Assembly: GCA_019112965.1 (NCBI GenBank)
Contig: DXIH01000052.1
Location: forward strand, 1 to 41,963
Direction: 5' to 3'
Source: Candidatus Sphingomonas excrementigallinarum
Lineage (GTDB): Bacteria; Pseudomonadota; Alphaproteobacteria; Sphingomonadales; Sphingomonadaceae
DNA: 41,963 nucleotides
The position numbers were made by a program, and so were the translations under genes. Positions 34,325 through 41,963 of this stretch are shown here, piece after piece; within the stretch, counting starts at the first letter, position 1, and each line of letters opens with the position of its first letter. A model generated the notes under the pieces. That model was not told the DNA's origin. It worked only from the letters and a program-made list of their open reading frames with translations, and made no database searches.

Positions 34325-35088
34325 GCCTGCACCTCGTTCGGATCGGCATCGATCCGCAGGCGCTCGCCATCTTCGCGGCCGAGCGGCGGCTGAGCGACGA
34401 TGACGCGGGCTATGCGCTCCACGCCGCGCTCGCGGCCCGGTTCGGCGACGCCGCCCCCCGCCCCTTCCGCTACCTGCCCGACCATACGCGCGGGGCCCAT
34501 CTGCTCGGCTATGTCGGCGCCCCTGCCGCGCTGGACGAGGCCGCCGCGCTGCCGCCGACCGAGGGCCTGCTGGCCGATCTGTTCGGCATACCGCAGAGCC
34601 AGGCCATGCCGGAGACGTGGCGGGAGGGCGCCCGCTATGGCTTCGACCTTCGCGTCCGCCCCGTCGTGCGATTCGGCAAGTCGGTTCGCGCCGCCCGCGG
34701 CGACCGCGCCGATGCCTGGCAACGCCGCGCGGGCGAGATCGACGCCTATGTCCGCGCCTGCGAGCGTGTGGCGGCCGAGGGCGGCGACACCCGGACGGTC
34801 GATCGCGAAACAGTCTATACCGCATGGCTGGCCAAACGGCTGGAGGGTGCAGCGACCCTCGACGACACGATGCTGCGCATGTTCCAGCGCTCCCGCACCC
34901 GGCGCAGCACCCATGCCGCAAAAGGCGCGCGCACCCATAGCGTCGAAGGCCCGGACGCGGTGATGACCGGCACGCTGACCGTCACCGACCCACTAGCCTT
35001 TGCCACGCTGCTGTCGGGTGGCGTCGGGCGTCATGCCGCCTTCGGCTTCGGGATGCTGCTGCTGTCCCCGCCGGGACGCGCCGGGTAA
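34321..35088 (+). CDS. Cas6e (CasE), crRNA-processing endoribonuclease
   Basis: Cuts the repeat RNA at the base of its hairpin and stays bound to the 3' stem. The 255-residue product has the family N-terminus LHLVRIGIDPQALAIF and YALHAALAARFGD, where His34 lies in the place of the catalytic His of E. coli CasE (LHQGLW). The C-terminal glycine-rich loop GVGRHAAFGFGMLLL, diagnostic of Cas6, is intact, as is RRSTHAAKGARTHSVEGPDA ahead of it. Its substrate is visible in this window: a 6-bp stem CCCCGC/GCGGGG with a four-base loop in each array repeat. It is joined to cas1 by a TAATG stop-start. Confidence 0.94.
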   Translation: MSLHLVRIGIDPQALAIFAAERRLSDDDAGYALHAALAARFGDAAPRPFRYLPDHTRGAHLLGYVGAPAALDEAAALPPTEGLLADLFGIPQSQAMPETWREGARYGFDLRVRPVVRFGKSVRAARGDRADAWQRRAGEIDAYVRACERVAAEGGDTRTVDRETVYTAWLAKRLEGAATLDDTMLRMFQRSRTRRSTHAAKGARTHSVEGPDAVMTGTLTVTDPLAFATLLSGGVGRHAAFGFGMLLLSPPGRAG

Positions 35089-36020
35089 TGCTGTCCGGCC
35101 GCCTGGGCCTGGAAAAGGCGCGCATACCCCATTCCGACCGGCATGGTCTGGTCTGGCTGGAGCGCGGGCGGCTGGAGGTGGAGGATGGCTGCCTGCGCTT
35201 CGTCACCGCGGGCGGCGGGCCGATGGAGGCGGGCGACTATCAGATCCCCTATCATTCCATATCGATCATCCTGCTCGGGCCGGGATCCAGTGTCACCCAT
35301 GACGCGCTGAGGTTGCTGGCCCGCCACGGTTGCGCGCTGGCGGCCATTGGCGAGGGGGCGGTGCGCTTCTATACCGCGCCGCCGCTGATGCCCGACAGCT
35401 CGGCACTGGCGCGGGCGCAGGTCCGCCGCTGGTCCGACCCGAAGCAGCGGATGGAGGTCGCCCGCGCCATGTATGCGATGCGCTTCGGCGAGATCGTGCG
35501 CACCCGCGACATCGCCGTGCTGCGCGGCCAGGAAGGCGCCAGGATCAAGCGCGCCTATGTCCTTGCCGCCGAGCGCCATGGCATCGGCTGGAACGGCCGC
35601 CGCTATGACCGCGAGAACCCGGAAGCGGGCGACCTCGCCAACCAGGCGATCAACCATGCCGGATCGGCGATGACCGCCGCCGCCAGCGTCGCGGTGGCCG
35701 CGACCGGTGCGATCCCCCAACTGGGCTTCGTGCATGAGGATTCCGGGCAGAGCTTCGTCCTCGACATCGCCGACCTCTATCGCCACGACGTGCTGCTCGA
35801 CATCGCCTTCGGCGCGGTGCGCGAGGCCAGGGCGCGGGGCGCCGCCCCGATCGAGCGCCTGGTCCGCAAGCGCGCCGCCCTGCTCTTTCGCCAGCGCAGC
35901 GTCATTCCGGGCATGATCGACCGAATCAAGACCCTGCTGATGCCCGGCGGCGGCGGCCAGGACGGCGCCGTGCCCCTGCCGCCCGTACCGCCCGTACCGC
36001 CCGTACCGATGACGTACTGA
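35088..36020 (+). CDS. Cas1e, CRISPR integrase
   Basis: Integrase that, with Cas2, inserts new spacers at the leader end. It has 310 residues (E. coli Cas1 has 305). The metal-binding residues are visible: Glu in LRGQEGARIKRAY, His in LGFVHEDSG and Asp in FVLDIADLYR. The N-terminal beta domain opens GRLGLEKARIPHSDRHGLVWLE. The C-terminus ends in a short proline repeat (PVP repeated, then MTY) encoded by a 9-base tandem repeat at about 35980-36006, which is variable DNA and probably not structured. It starts at TAATG with cas6e and abuts cas2 (ATG at 36021). Confidence 0.96.
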   Translation: MLSGRLGLEKARIPHSDRHGLVWLERGRLEVEDGCLRFVTAGGGPMEAGDYQIPYHSISIILLGPGSSVTHDALRLLARHGCALAAIGEGAVRFYTAPPLMPDSSALARAQVRRWSDPKQRMEVARAMYAMRFGEIVRTRDIAVLRGQEGARIKRAYVLAAERHGIGWNGRRYDRENPEAGDLANQAINHAGSAMTAAASVAVAATGAIPQLGFVHEDSGQSFVLDIADLYRHDVLLDIAFGAVREARARGAAPIERLVRKRAALLFRQRSVIPGMIDRIKTLLMPGGGGQDGAVPLPPVPPVPPVPMTY

Positions 36021-36347
36021 ATGCCGCTGACCATGGTCATCACCCGCGACGTCGAGGATCGCTATCGCGGCTTTCTGGGGTCCGCCATGCTGGAACTGGC
36101 GCCGGGCGTCTATGCCCAGCCCCGCATGAGCGCGGGCGTCCGCACCCGCATCTGGACCGTGGTTGAGGAATGGCACACCCGCCTGCGCCGCGGCAGCATC
36201 GTGATGTGCTGGGCGGAATCGGCGGCGGCGGGCGGGTTGGGACTGCTGACCCTGGGTGAGCCGCCCAAGGATGTCGTATCGCACGAAGGCATCCTGCTGG
36301 TGCGCCGCGCTTTGTCCTCCCGCATCCGTGCCGGAGAGACGTCGTAG
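36021..36347 (+). CDS. Cas2e, CRISPR adaptation protein
   Basis: Partner of Cas1 in spacer integration, forming the dimer at the centre of the Cas1-Cas2 complex. The 108-residue product begins PLTMVITRDVEDRYRGFLGSAMLELAPGVYAQP and continues SAGVRTRIWTVVEEWH, the standard I-E Cas2 sequence (ferredoxin-like fold, C-terminal strand swap into Cas1). It follows cas1 without a gap and is the last cas gene; the array leader starts right after its stop codon. Confidence 0.95.
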   Translation: MPLTMVITRDVEDRYRGFLGSAMLELAPGVYAQPRMSAGVRTRIWTVVEEWHTRLRRGSIVMCWAESAAAGGLGLLTLGEPPKDVVSHEGILLVRRALSSRIRAGETS

Positions 36348-36407
36348 GGCTGGGTTCGTCGAATGATCTTTGACATCGTGAACGAAATCAACGATCTGCC
36401 CAGCAGA
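36348..36407 (+). promoter_or_regulatory. CRISPR leader
   Basis: The 60 bases between cas2 and the first repeat are the leader, since repeats run in the same direction as the cas genes and the repeats at the far end are the most altered. It is more A+T-rich than neighbouring genes and contains TTGACA at 36370-36375, a perfect -35 hexamer for the array promoter, although no good -10 follows at the right distance. Confidence 0.75.
36386..36398 (+). promoter_or_regulatory. Near-consensus IHF site in the leader
   Basis: The 13 bases AATCAACGATCTG match the IHF consensus WATCAANNNNTTR at all fixed positions but one (C in place of the first T of TTR). The site ends 9 bases before the first repeat, close to where IHF binds and bends the E. 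coli I-E leader to direct Cas1-Cas2 to the first repeat. Confidence 0.5.
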
Positions 36408-39400
36408 GGCTCCCCCGCACCCGCGGGGATCGACCCGGCTTACGAACATCGGCGGGCGTTTGAGCGAGGGCTCCCCCGCACCCGCGGGGATCGACCCCCT
36501 CATCCAGTGCCAGCAAAATCTAAGACACCGGCTCCCCCGCACCCGCGGGGATCGACCCTGGCTGAGTTGCGACACCCCTCCCGCGTCGCCGGCTCCCCCG
36601 CACCCGCGGGGATCGACCCATGATAATGTTGGTAATATTTTCTTGCATCGCGGCTCCCCCGCACCCGCGGGGATCGACCCTGCGATATTCATGACGAACG
36701 CGATTCCTAAATGGCTCCCCCGCACCCGCGGGGATCGACCCCGGATTCCACCAGCGCCATCACGTCCGCCAACGGCTCCCCCGCACCCGCGGGGATCGAC
36801 CCCGGCCCGTACCTGGAGCACATTGCGCAGGTCGGGCTCCCCCGCACCCGCGGGGATCGACCCGTGACGGCCCCGGAGGCATTGACGGGCTCATCGGCTC
36901 CCCCGCACCCGCGGGGATCGACCCAATGGGGCTGGCTGGCCTGGGACGGTCAGCGAGGCTCCCCCGCACCCGCGGGGATCGACCCCCGCCGATCTGGCCG
37001 TTGTCCTTGTCCTTGGTGGCTCCCCCGCACCCGCGGGGATCGACCCGGGCGGCAGGCGGCGCGGAGCTTTCTCGCCCTGGCTCCCCCGCACCCGCGGGGA
37101 TCGACCCGGCGGGCGGGCGTCAGCACCGCGACGATCGCGGGCTCCCCCGCACCCGCGGGGATCGACCCCTGCTGACCTTCCCGATGGCCTCGCTCGAAAA
37201 GGCTCCCCCGCACCCGCGGGGATCGACCCCTTGCGGATTTGCGCGACTCGGCCTTCCGACCGGCTCCCCCGCACCCGCGGGGATCGACCCTTTGACCTTG
37301 GCACTTGGTTAAGTAATCAGCTGGCTCCCCCGCACCCGCGGGGATCGACCCTCCACGTTAGCCGAAGGCCGGGGCGCGTCCAGGGCTCCCCCGCACCCGC
37401 GGGGATCGACCCCCCTCTCGCCATCCCGTCGGTTCAATCACAACGGCTCCCCCGCACCCGCGGGGATCGACCCTTCGTAGATTTCGGCGCCGTTTTCCGA
37501 AAGCAGGCTCCCCCGCACCCGCGGGGATCGACCCATATCGCCGCCAGAGCGCCCTAAGAGCGTCGAGGCTCCCCCGCACCCGCGGGGATCGACCAAACGC
37601 CCGCTTGGGAGTCGGCCCGTTGCGCAGGGCTCCCCCGCACCCGCGGGGATCGACCCGACATGCCGGTGTCGGCCCTGCGCGGCAGGATGGCTCCCCCGCA
37701 CCCGCGGGGATCGACCCTTTTTAGCAAGTGGCTTTGTTCGCACATGCCCGGCTCCCCCGCACCCGCGGGGATCGACCCATATCTGGTTCGCCATGTCAGC
37801 AGTCGCCGGTGGCTCCCCCGCACCCGCGGGGATCGACCCGAATGGGCGATGGAGCACGGCAAGGAAGGCGAGGCTCCCCCGCACCCGCGGGGATCGACAC
37901 TCGCAAAACCAGGCTTCGCGGCCATTTTCTTCGGCTCCCCCGCACCCGCGGGGATCGACCCGGCACTGCCTGTTTCCCCACACCCGCGCACGCGGCTCCC
38001 CCGCACCCGCGGGGATCGACCCTCACGGGCCCGATCAAAGTCGCACTGCTCGACGGCTCCCCCGCACCCGCGGGGATCGACCCCGCTCCTACGAGTCCGT
38101 GAGCAACGCTACCAAGGCTCCCCCGCACCCGCGGGGATCGACCCTGCGGTCCCCGATTGCCACACGAAGAACGGTAGGCTCCCCCGCACCCGCGGGGATC
38201 GACCCTAAATATGGCCGGTCAAAGCATTCTTGGCGCTGGCTCCCCCGCACCCGCGGGGATCGACCCTCGAGGAAATCGTGGCCGTCGATATCATAAGCGG
38301 CTCCCCCGCACCCGCGGGGATCGACCCTTCGGGTACACGCGCATTTACCGAGGCGATACGGCTCCCCCGCACCCGCGGGGATCGACCCCGCACGCCTGCG
38401 CGCGACGTGGCGCGAGAAATGGCTCCCCCGCACCCGCGGGGATCGACCCGACTCCAGCACCTCTTGCTGCATCGTGTTCACGGCTCCCCCGCACCCGCGG
38501 GGATCGACCCTGACATGGAAGGACTGGCCTACGCCTTTTGGCGGCTCCCCCGCACCCGCGGGGATCGACCCCACCGCGACGGCGTGCCTATCGACGACGA
38601 CGAGGCTCCCCCGCACCCGCGGGGATCGACCCTTGGTTCACCTCCCCTTCTACGTCGTCCGTGCGGCTCCCCCGCACCCGCGGGGATCGACCCCTCGTTG
38701 GTGCCGAGCAGCGCCAGCCCGTACGGGCTCCCCCGCACCCGCGGGGATCGACCCCTCATCCCCGTGGACGCCATGGCCGCCGCAGCGGCTCCCCCGCACC
38801 CGCGGGGATCGACCCGCCGCTTCGAAGCGCTGGGGCGTCATCTCGACGGCTCCCCCGCACCCGCGGGGATCGACCCGTGGAAGCAGCTGGGATTCGGAAT
38901 ATCGTAGCGGCTCCCCCGCACCCGCGGGGATCGACCCGGGCGGCGGTGCGTCATTGACGGATCATGGTGGGCTCCCCCGCACCCGCGGGGATCGACCCAA
39001 ACAGAATGACGCCGGGGAAGCCAAATACTAGGCTCCCCCGCACCCGCGGGGATCGACCCAATAGTATCGAACAGTCCGTCACAAGCCTTATGGCTCCCCC
39101 GCACCCGCGGGGATCGACCCTGGTGGCTGCTGGACGCGGGCGAGATGCGCGCGGCTCCCCCGCACCCGCGGGGATCGACCCGAGTGGGGCGTCGCGGACT
39201 ATGAGCTGCTCGGGGCTCCCCCGCACCCGCGGGGATCGACCCGACCATGATCCCGTGATTGCTGGGCGGCACGCGGCTCCCCCGCACCCGCGGGGATCGA
39301 CCCTGAACAAGAACCTTGCCGTCCTTTCGGGGGCGGGCTCCCCCGCACCCGCGGGGATCGACCCCCGTGCGCGCCTTCTCGCGCGAGGCGGCGGACGGCT

Positions 39401-40067
39401 CCCCCGCACCCGCGGGGATCGACCCGGTCTTTTCGTTCTACAGTGTGCGCCCAAGGAGGCTCCCCCGCACCCGCGGGGATCGACCCGACCGCGACCGCAA
39501 GTTAACACGGTTCGCAAAGGCTCCCCCGCACCCGCGGGGATCGACCCTCGAGCGGCATAGTCGAGCCCGTGGCCGTGACGGCTCCCCCGCACCCGCGGGG
39601 ATCGACCCCCGAACAGCAGCGATAGCGGGTGCACGCTCCAGGCTCCCCCGCACCCGCGGGGATCGACCCTTCATGATGGGCGGTTGGGGCTTGGCGATCC
39701 AGGCTCCCCCGCACCCGCGGGGATCGACCCTCGCCGCCATTGGCGGTTGTGATCGTCCGCATGGCTCCCCCGCACCCGCGGGGATCGACCCGAGGCGCAG
39801 CTGGCTGCGGCCGTTGCCGCCGGGGCTCCCCCGCACCCGCGGGGATCGACCCGGACTGGTCGAGCCGGAGAGCGTGCTGGCGGCGGCTCCCCCGCACCCG
39901 CGGGGATCGACCCTGTCGCTGGCTGACGAACTGGACGCCCGTGTCGGCTCCCCCGCACCCGCGGGGATCGACCCAAGGCGGTGCGGCGATCGGTCATCCT
40001 TCTGCTGGCTCCCCCGCACCCGCGGGGATCGACCCGGACGCGGGAGACACACACACCCACTTAATCA

Positions 40068-40767
40068 GGCTCCCCCGCATCCGCGGGGATCGACCCTTGA
40101 ATGGCGCGCCGGGGTTCTCCGGTGCACCGGCTCCCCCGCATCCGCGGGGATCGACCCGATCATGCGCCGATCCTCCAGGGCGTCGCCGAGGCTCCCCCGC
40201 ATCCGCGGGGATCGACCCCTTGGCTACCGGCGCGCCTGATCCAATCCATTGGCTCCCCCGCATCCGCGGGGATCGACCCAATATCGAGACGGTGCTGATT
40301 GAGCCGCTGCAGGCTCCCCCGCATCCGCGGGGATCGACCCGATTGAAGTCGGCTCGGGAAGCCGCCGGGTTTGGCTCCCCCGCATCCGCGGGGATCGACC
40401 CCTCATCAATGCTGGCAGGCTGGAGCGCCGGAAGGCTCCCCCGCATCCGCGGGGATCGACCCTATTTCCGTGCACGCAACGCAATTCGCGACTTGGCTCC
40501 CCCGCATCCGCGGGGATCGACCCCGACATCAACGCGCGTCTCTACGCAGATCGCAGGCTCCCCCGCATCCGCGGGGATCGACCCGATCGCTCACCGCGTT
40601 CGGTGATGACCTGAAAGGCTCCCCCGCATCCGCGGGGATCGACCCATCGACGCCTTCTAACGGCGGTAACACCCCTAGGCTCCCCCGCATCCGCGGGGAT
40701 CGACCCGGGCGCAGGTCGGGGCTGGCGGGGTGGTGCCGGGCTCCCCCGCATCCGCGGGGATCGACCC
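40068..40767 (+). repeat. Block of 12 consecutive variant CRISPR repeats (61-72)
   Basis: All twelve repeats starting at 40068, 40129, 40190 and so on to 40739 carry T in place of C at position 13, changing the hairpin loop from ACCC to ATCC while leaving both stem arms intact. Repeats on both sides have C. Spacers inside the block are all different, so this is not a simple amplification of one unit. Confidence 0.95.
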
Positions 40768-41103
40768 TTCCATTTGCCGCTCCTGCCCCGGTCGAGCCGG
40801 GCTCCCCCGCACCCGCGGGGATCGACCCTTCAGCCAGTTGCGCCGCCGCAGGAGATCGCAGGCTCCCCCGCACCCGCGGGGATCGACCCGCTATGGCGGC
40901 GATCCGGCGAAGGCGTGGGCGGGCTCCCCCGCACCCGCGGGGATCGACCCTTAGCGCGATCCCATTCCGAAACGGTAGGGGCGGCTCCCCGCACCCGCGG
41001 GGATCGACCTTACTTCCCGACGCCTGACGAGCGCGGCGTTTCGGCTCCCCCGCACCCGCGGGGATCGACCCTGCCTTGGGTGCCCCAAGAGCGGCATGGG
41101 CTA

Positions 41104-41125
41104 GGCTCCCCCGCACACGCGGGGA
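41104..41125 (+). repeat. Truncated terminal CRISPR repeat joined to IS sequence
   Basis: The first 22 bases match the repeat with one change (loop ACAC rather than ACCC); then the sequence turns abruptly into the IS5-type transposase frame instead of the expected TCGACCC. I see no target-site duplication or IS end at the junction, which points to a deletion between an inserted IS and the array. Confidence 0.7.
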
Positions 41126-41857
41126 CGCGCGGCCGCAGCGGCGTGGACAACCGGCTGTTCGTGGACGCGATCCTGTGGCTGGCTGGCAATGCGGCACGCT
41201 GGCACGACCTGCCAGAGGTCTTCGGCAAGTGGACAGGAGTGCGTGCCCAGTTCCGACGCTGGTCGCATGCCGGTGTATGGGAACGACTCTTCCATAGCCT
41301 GGCCGATACGCCGGACTTCGAGTACGTCCTCATCGACAGCACCGTCTCGAAAGTCCATGCAGATGCGGCAGGCGCAAAGGGGGGCTGAAGCTGCCGCGAT
41401 CGGGCGATCTCGGGGTGGCTTAACGACCAAATTGTATGCAGCTGTAGATGCCTCCGCATCCATCCGACACCCGGCCAACGCGGCGATCGCCCAGAGGCCG
41501 AGACGCTGCTGACGGGCTTGAAGGGTGTCGGCCATGTTATCGCCGATGCCGCTTATAACGCCGATCCGCTGCGCACTTTCATCGCCGACGACCTTGGCGC
41601 CACCGCGCACATCAAGGCCAATCCGAGCCGAACCGCCCATCAATTGGCGGCTCTACAAGGAATGCCATCAGGTCGAATGCCTCTTCAACAAGCTCAAACG
41701 CTTCCGGCGCATCGCCCTACGCTGCGAGAAAACCATCACCGACTTCATGGGCTTCGTACATCTCGCGTGCGCTATGATCTGGTTGCGCTACATGCAGACG
41801 GGACCTAGGCCGGATCGACATTCAGGCTTCCCAAACCCGTTGCAGGGTGATTCATAG
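41126..41857 (+). pseudogene. Remnant of an IS5-family transposase
   Basis: DDE transposase fragments read in order but across alternating frames: RGRSGVDNRLFVDAILWLAG to HADAAGAKGG (stop at 41388), then IGRSRGGLTTKLYAAVDA in another frame, then GVGHVIADAAYNADPLRTFIADD back in the first frame, then YKECHQVECLFNKLKRFRRIALR and FVHLACAMIWLRYMQT in the second. The catalytic Asp (LIDST), Asp (ADAAYNAD) and Glu (VECLFNKLKRFRR) can still be recognised. The first 30 or so residues of a normal IS5 transposase are missing and replaced by the CRISPR repeat end. At least three frame changes mean it is inactive. It matches the IS427-like branch in motif style. Confidence 0.85.
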
Positions 41858-41885
41858 GCATCCGTGTTGAATCGCGGAGGGAGCG

Positions 41886-41963
41886 ATGGGGATCAAGCGT
41901 TACGAGTTGAGCGAGGCGCAATGGTCGCGGATTGCGTCGCTGGTTCCGGGCAAGACGACTGAT
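41886..41963 (+). CDS. IS5-family transposase, N-terminal part (runs off the window)
   Basis: Only 26 codons are inside the window: ATG 41886 with GGAGG at 41876-41880, then GIKRYELSEAQWSRIASLVP and GKTTD. This is the usual opening of IS5-type transposases (YxLSxxQWxxIxxLxP) and is the segment missing from the preceding remnant. It may be a second, possibly intact copy lying in the same direction. Confidence 0.7.
   Translation, partial: MGIKRYELSEAQWSRIASLVPGKTTD

Larger units (their letters stand above)
36408..41132 (+). CRISPR. Type I-E CRISPR array, 78 repeats and 77 spacers
   Basis: Repeats are 29 bases and spacers 32 bases, an exact 61-base period: start positions 36408, 37994, 40068 and 40800 are all whole multiples of 61 apart, and only repeat 76 (40983) is one base short, so the last repeat begins at 41104. 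Each repeat reads GGCTC, stem CCCCGC, loop ACCC, stem GCGGGG, then ATCGACCC, the expected 8-base crRNA 5' handle after Cas6e cutting. Departures: repeats 61-72 carry loop ATCC; repeat 20 ends in A, repeat 25 has A in place of its second-last C, and repeat 76 ends in T and lacks one C. Repeat 78 is cut after about 22 bases and has a loop change. I noticed no duplicate spacers among those I compared by eye. Confidence 0.98.

Noticed and set aside
36348..36407. A tracrRNA or other small RNA next to the array
   Set aside because: Type I-E systems do not use one, and no anti-repeat was noticed outside the array.
36363..41027. Many open frames on both strands within the array coding for repeated motifs such as SPAPAGIDP or RSPRVRGS
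   Set aside because: They are translations of the CRISPR repeats and spacers; the 61-base period shifts the frame at each unit and there are no ribosome sites or coding signatures.
36408..41132. Self-targeting spacers against genes in this window
   Set aside because: Nothing matched by eye, but I could not do a systematic comparison of all 77 spacers on both strands, so no claim is made.

Overview
The window looks like chromosome from an alphaproteobacterium of the Sphingomonas type. This is inferred from the high G+C, strong GC3 codon bias and densely overlapping genes; there is no rRNA or other decisive marker. It falls into a housekeeping/accessory left part (1 to about 15.1 kb) and an antiviral island (about 15.2 to 41.1 kb) that ends in insertion-sequence debris.

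Left part: a methyl-accepting chemotaxis protein; an OxyR-like LysR regulator without the redox cysteines; an overlapping three-gene export operon (ABC half-transporter with a degenerate nucleotide-binding domain, HlyD adaptor, TolC-type channel); a minus-strand group of a membrane GGDEF-EAL protein, a MarR-GNAT fusion and a GNAT enzyme; a lipoprotein-like alpha/beta hydrolase; and a large glycosidase-like secreted protein. Convergent gene ends carry palindromic C/G-rich repeats that probably terminate transcription.

Antiviral island: a type I-E CRISPR-Cas locus is split by a complete-looking class 1 DISARM core. cas3 (minus strand, with a one-base frameshift between its HD nuclease and helicase parts) is divergent from drmD-drmMI-drmA-drmB (drmA is cut in two by an in-frame TAG). 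These are followed in the same direction by cas8e-cse2-cas7e-cas5e-cas6e-cas1-cas2. A 60-bp leader with a near-consensus IHF site then opens a 78-repeat, 77-spacer array of exact 61-bp period. Cascade would bind crRNA made by Cas6e and recruit Cas3, Cas1-Cas2 would add spacers at the leader, and DISARM would act in parallel through methylation plus DrmD/DrmA/DrmB restriction of unmodified DNA. drmC is not present.

Right edge: the last CRISPR repeat is cut off and joined directly to the remains of an IS5-family transposase with several frameshifts. The window ends in the first 26 codons of a second IS5-type transposase.

The points most worth a second look are the nesting of DISARM between cas3 and the Cascade genes, the lesions in cas3 and drmA, a low-GC mosaic segment in the drmMI methyltransferase, and a block of 12 consecutive variant repeats inside the array.
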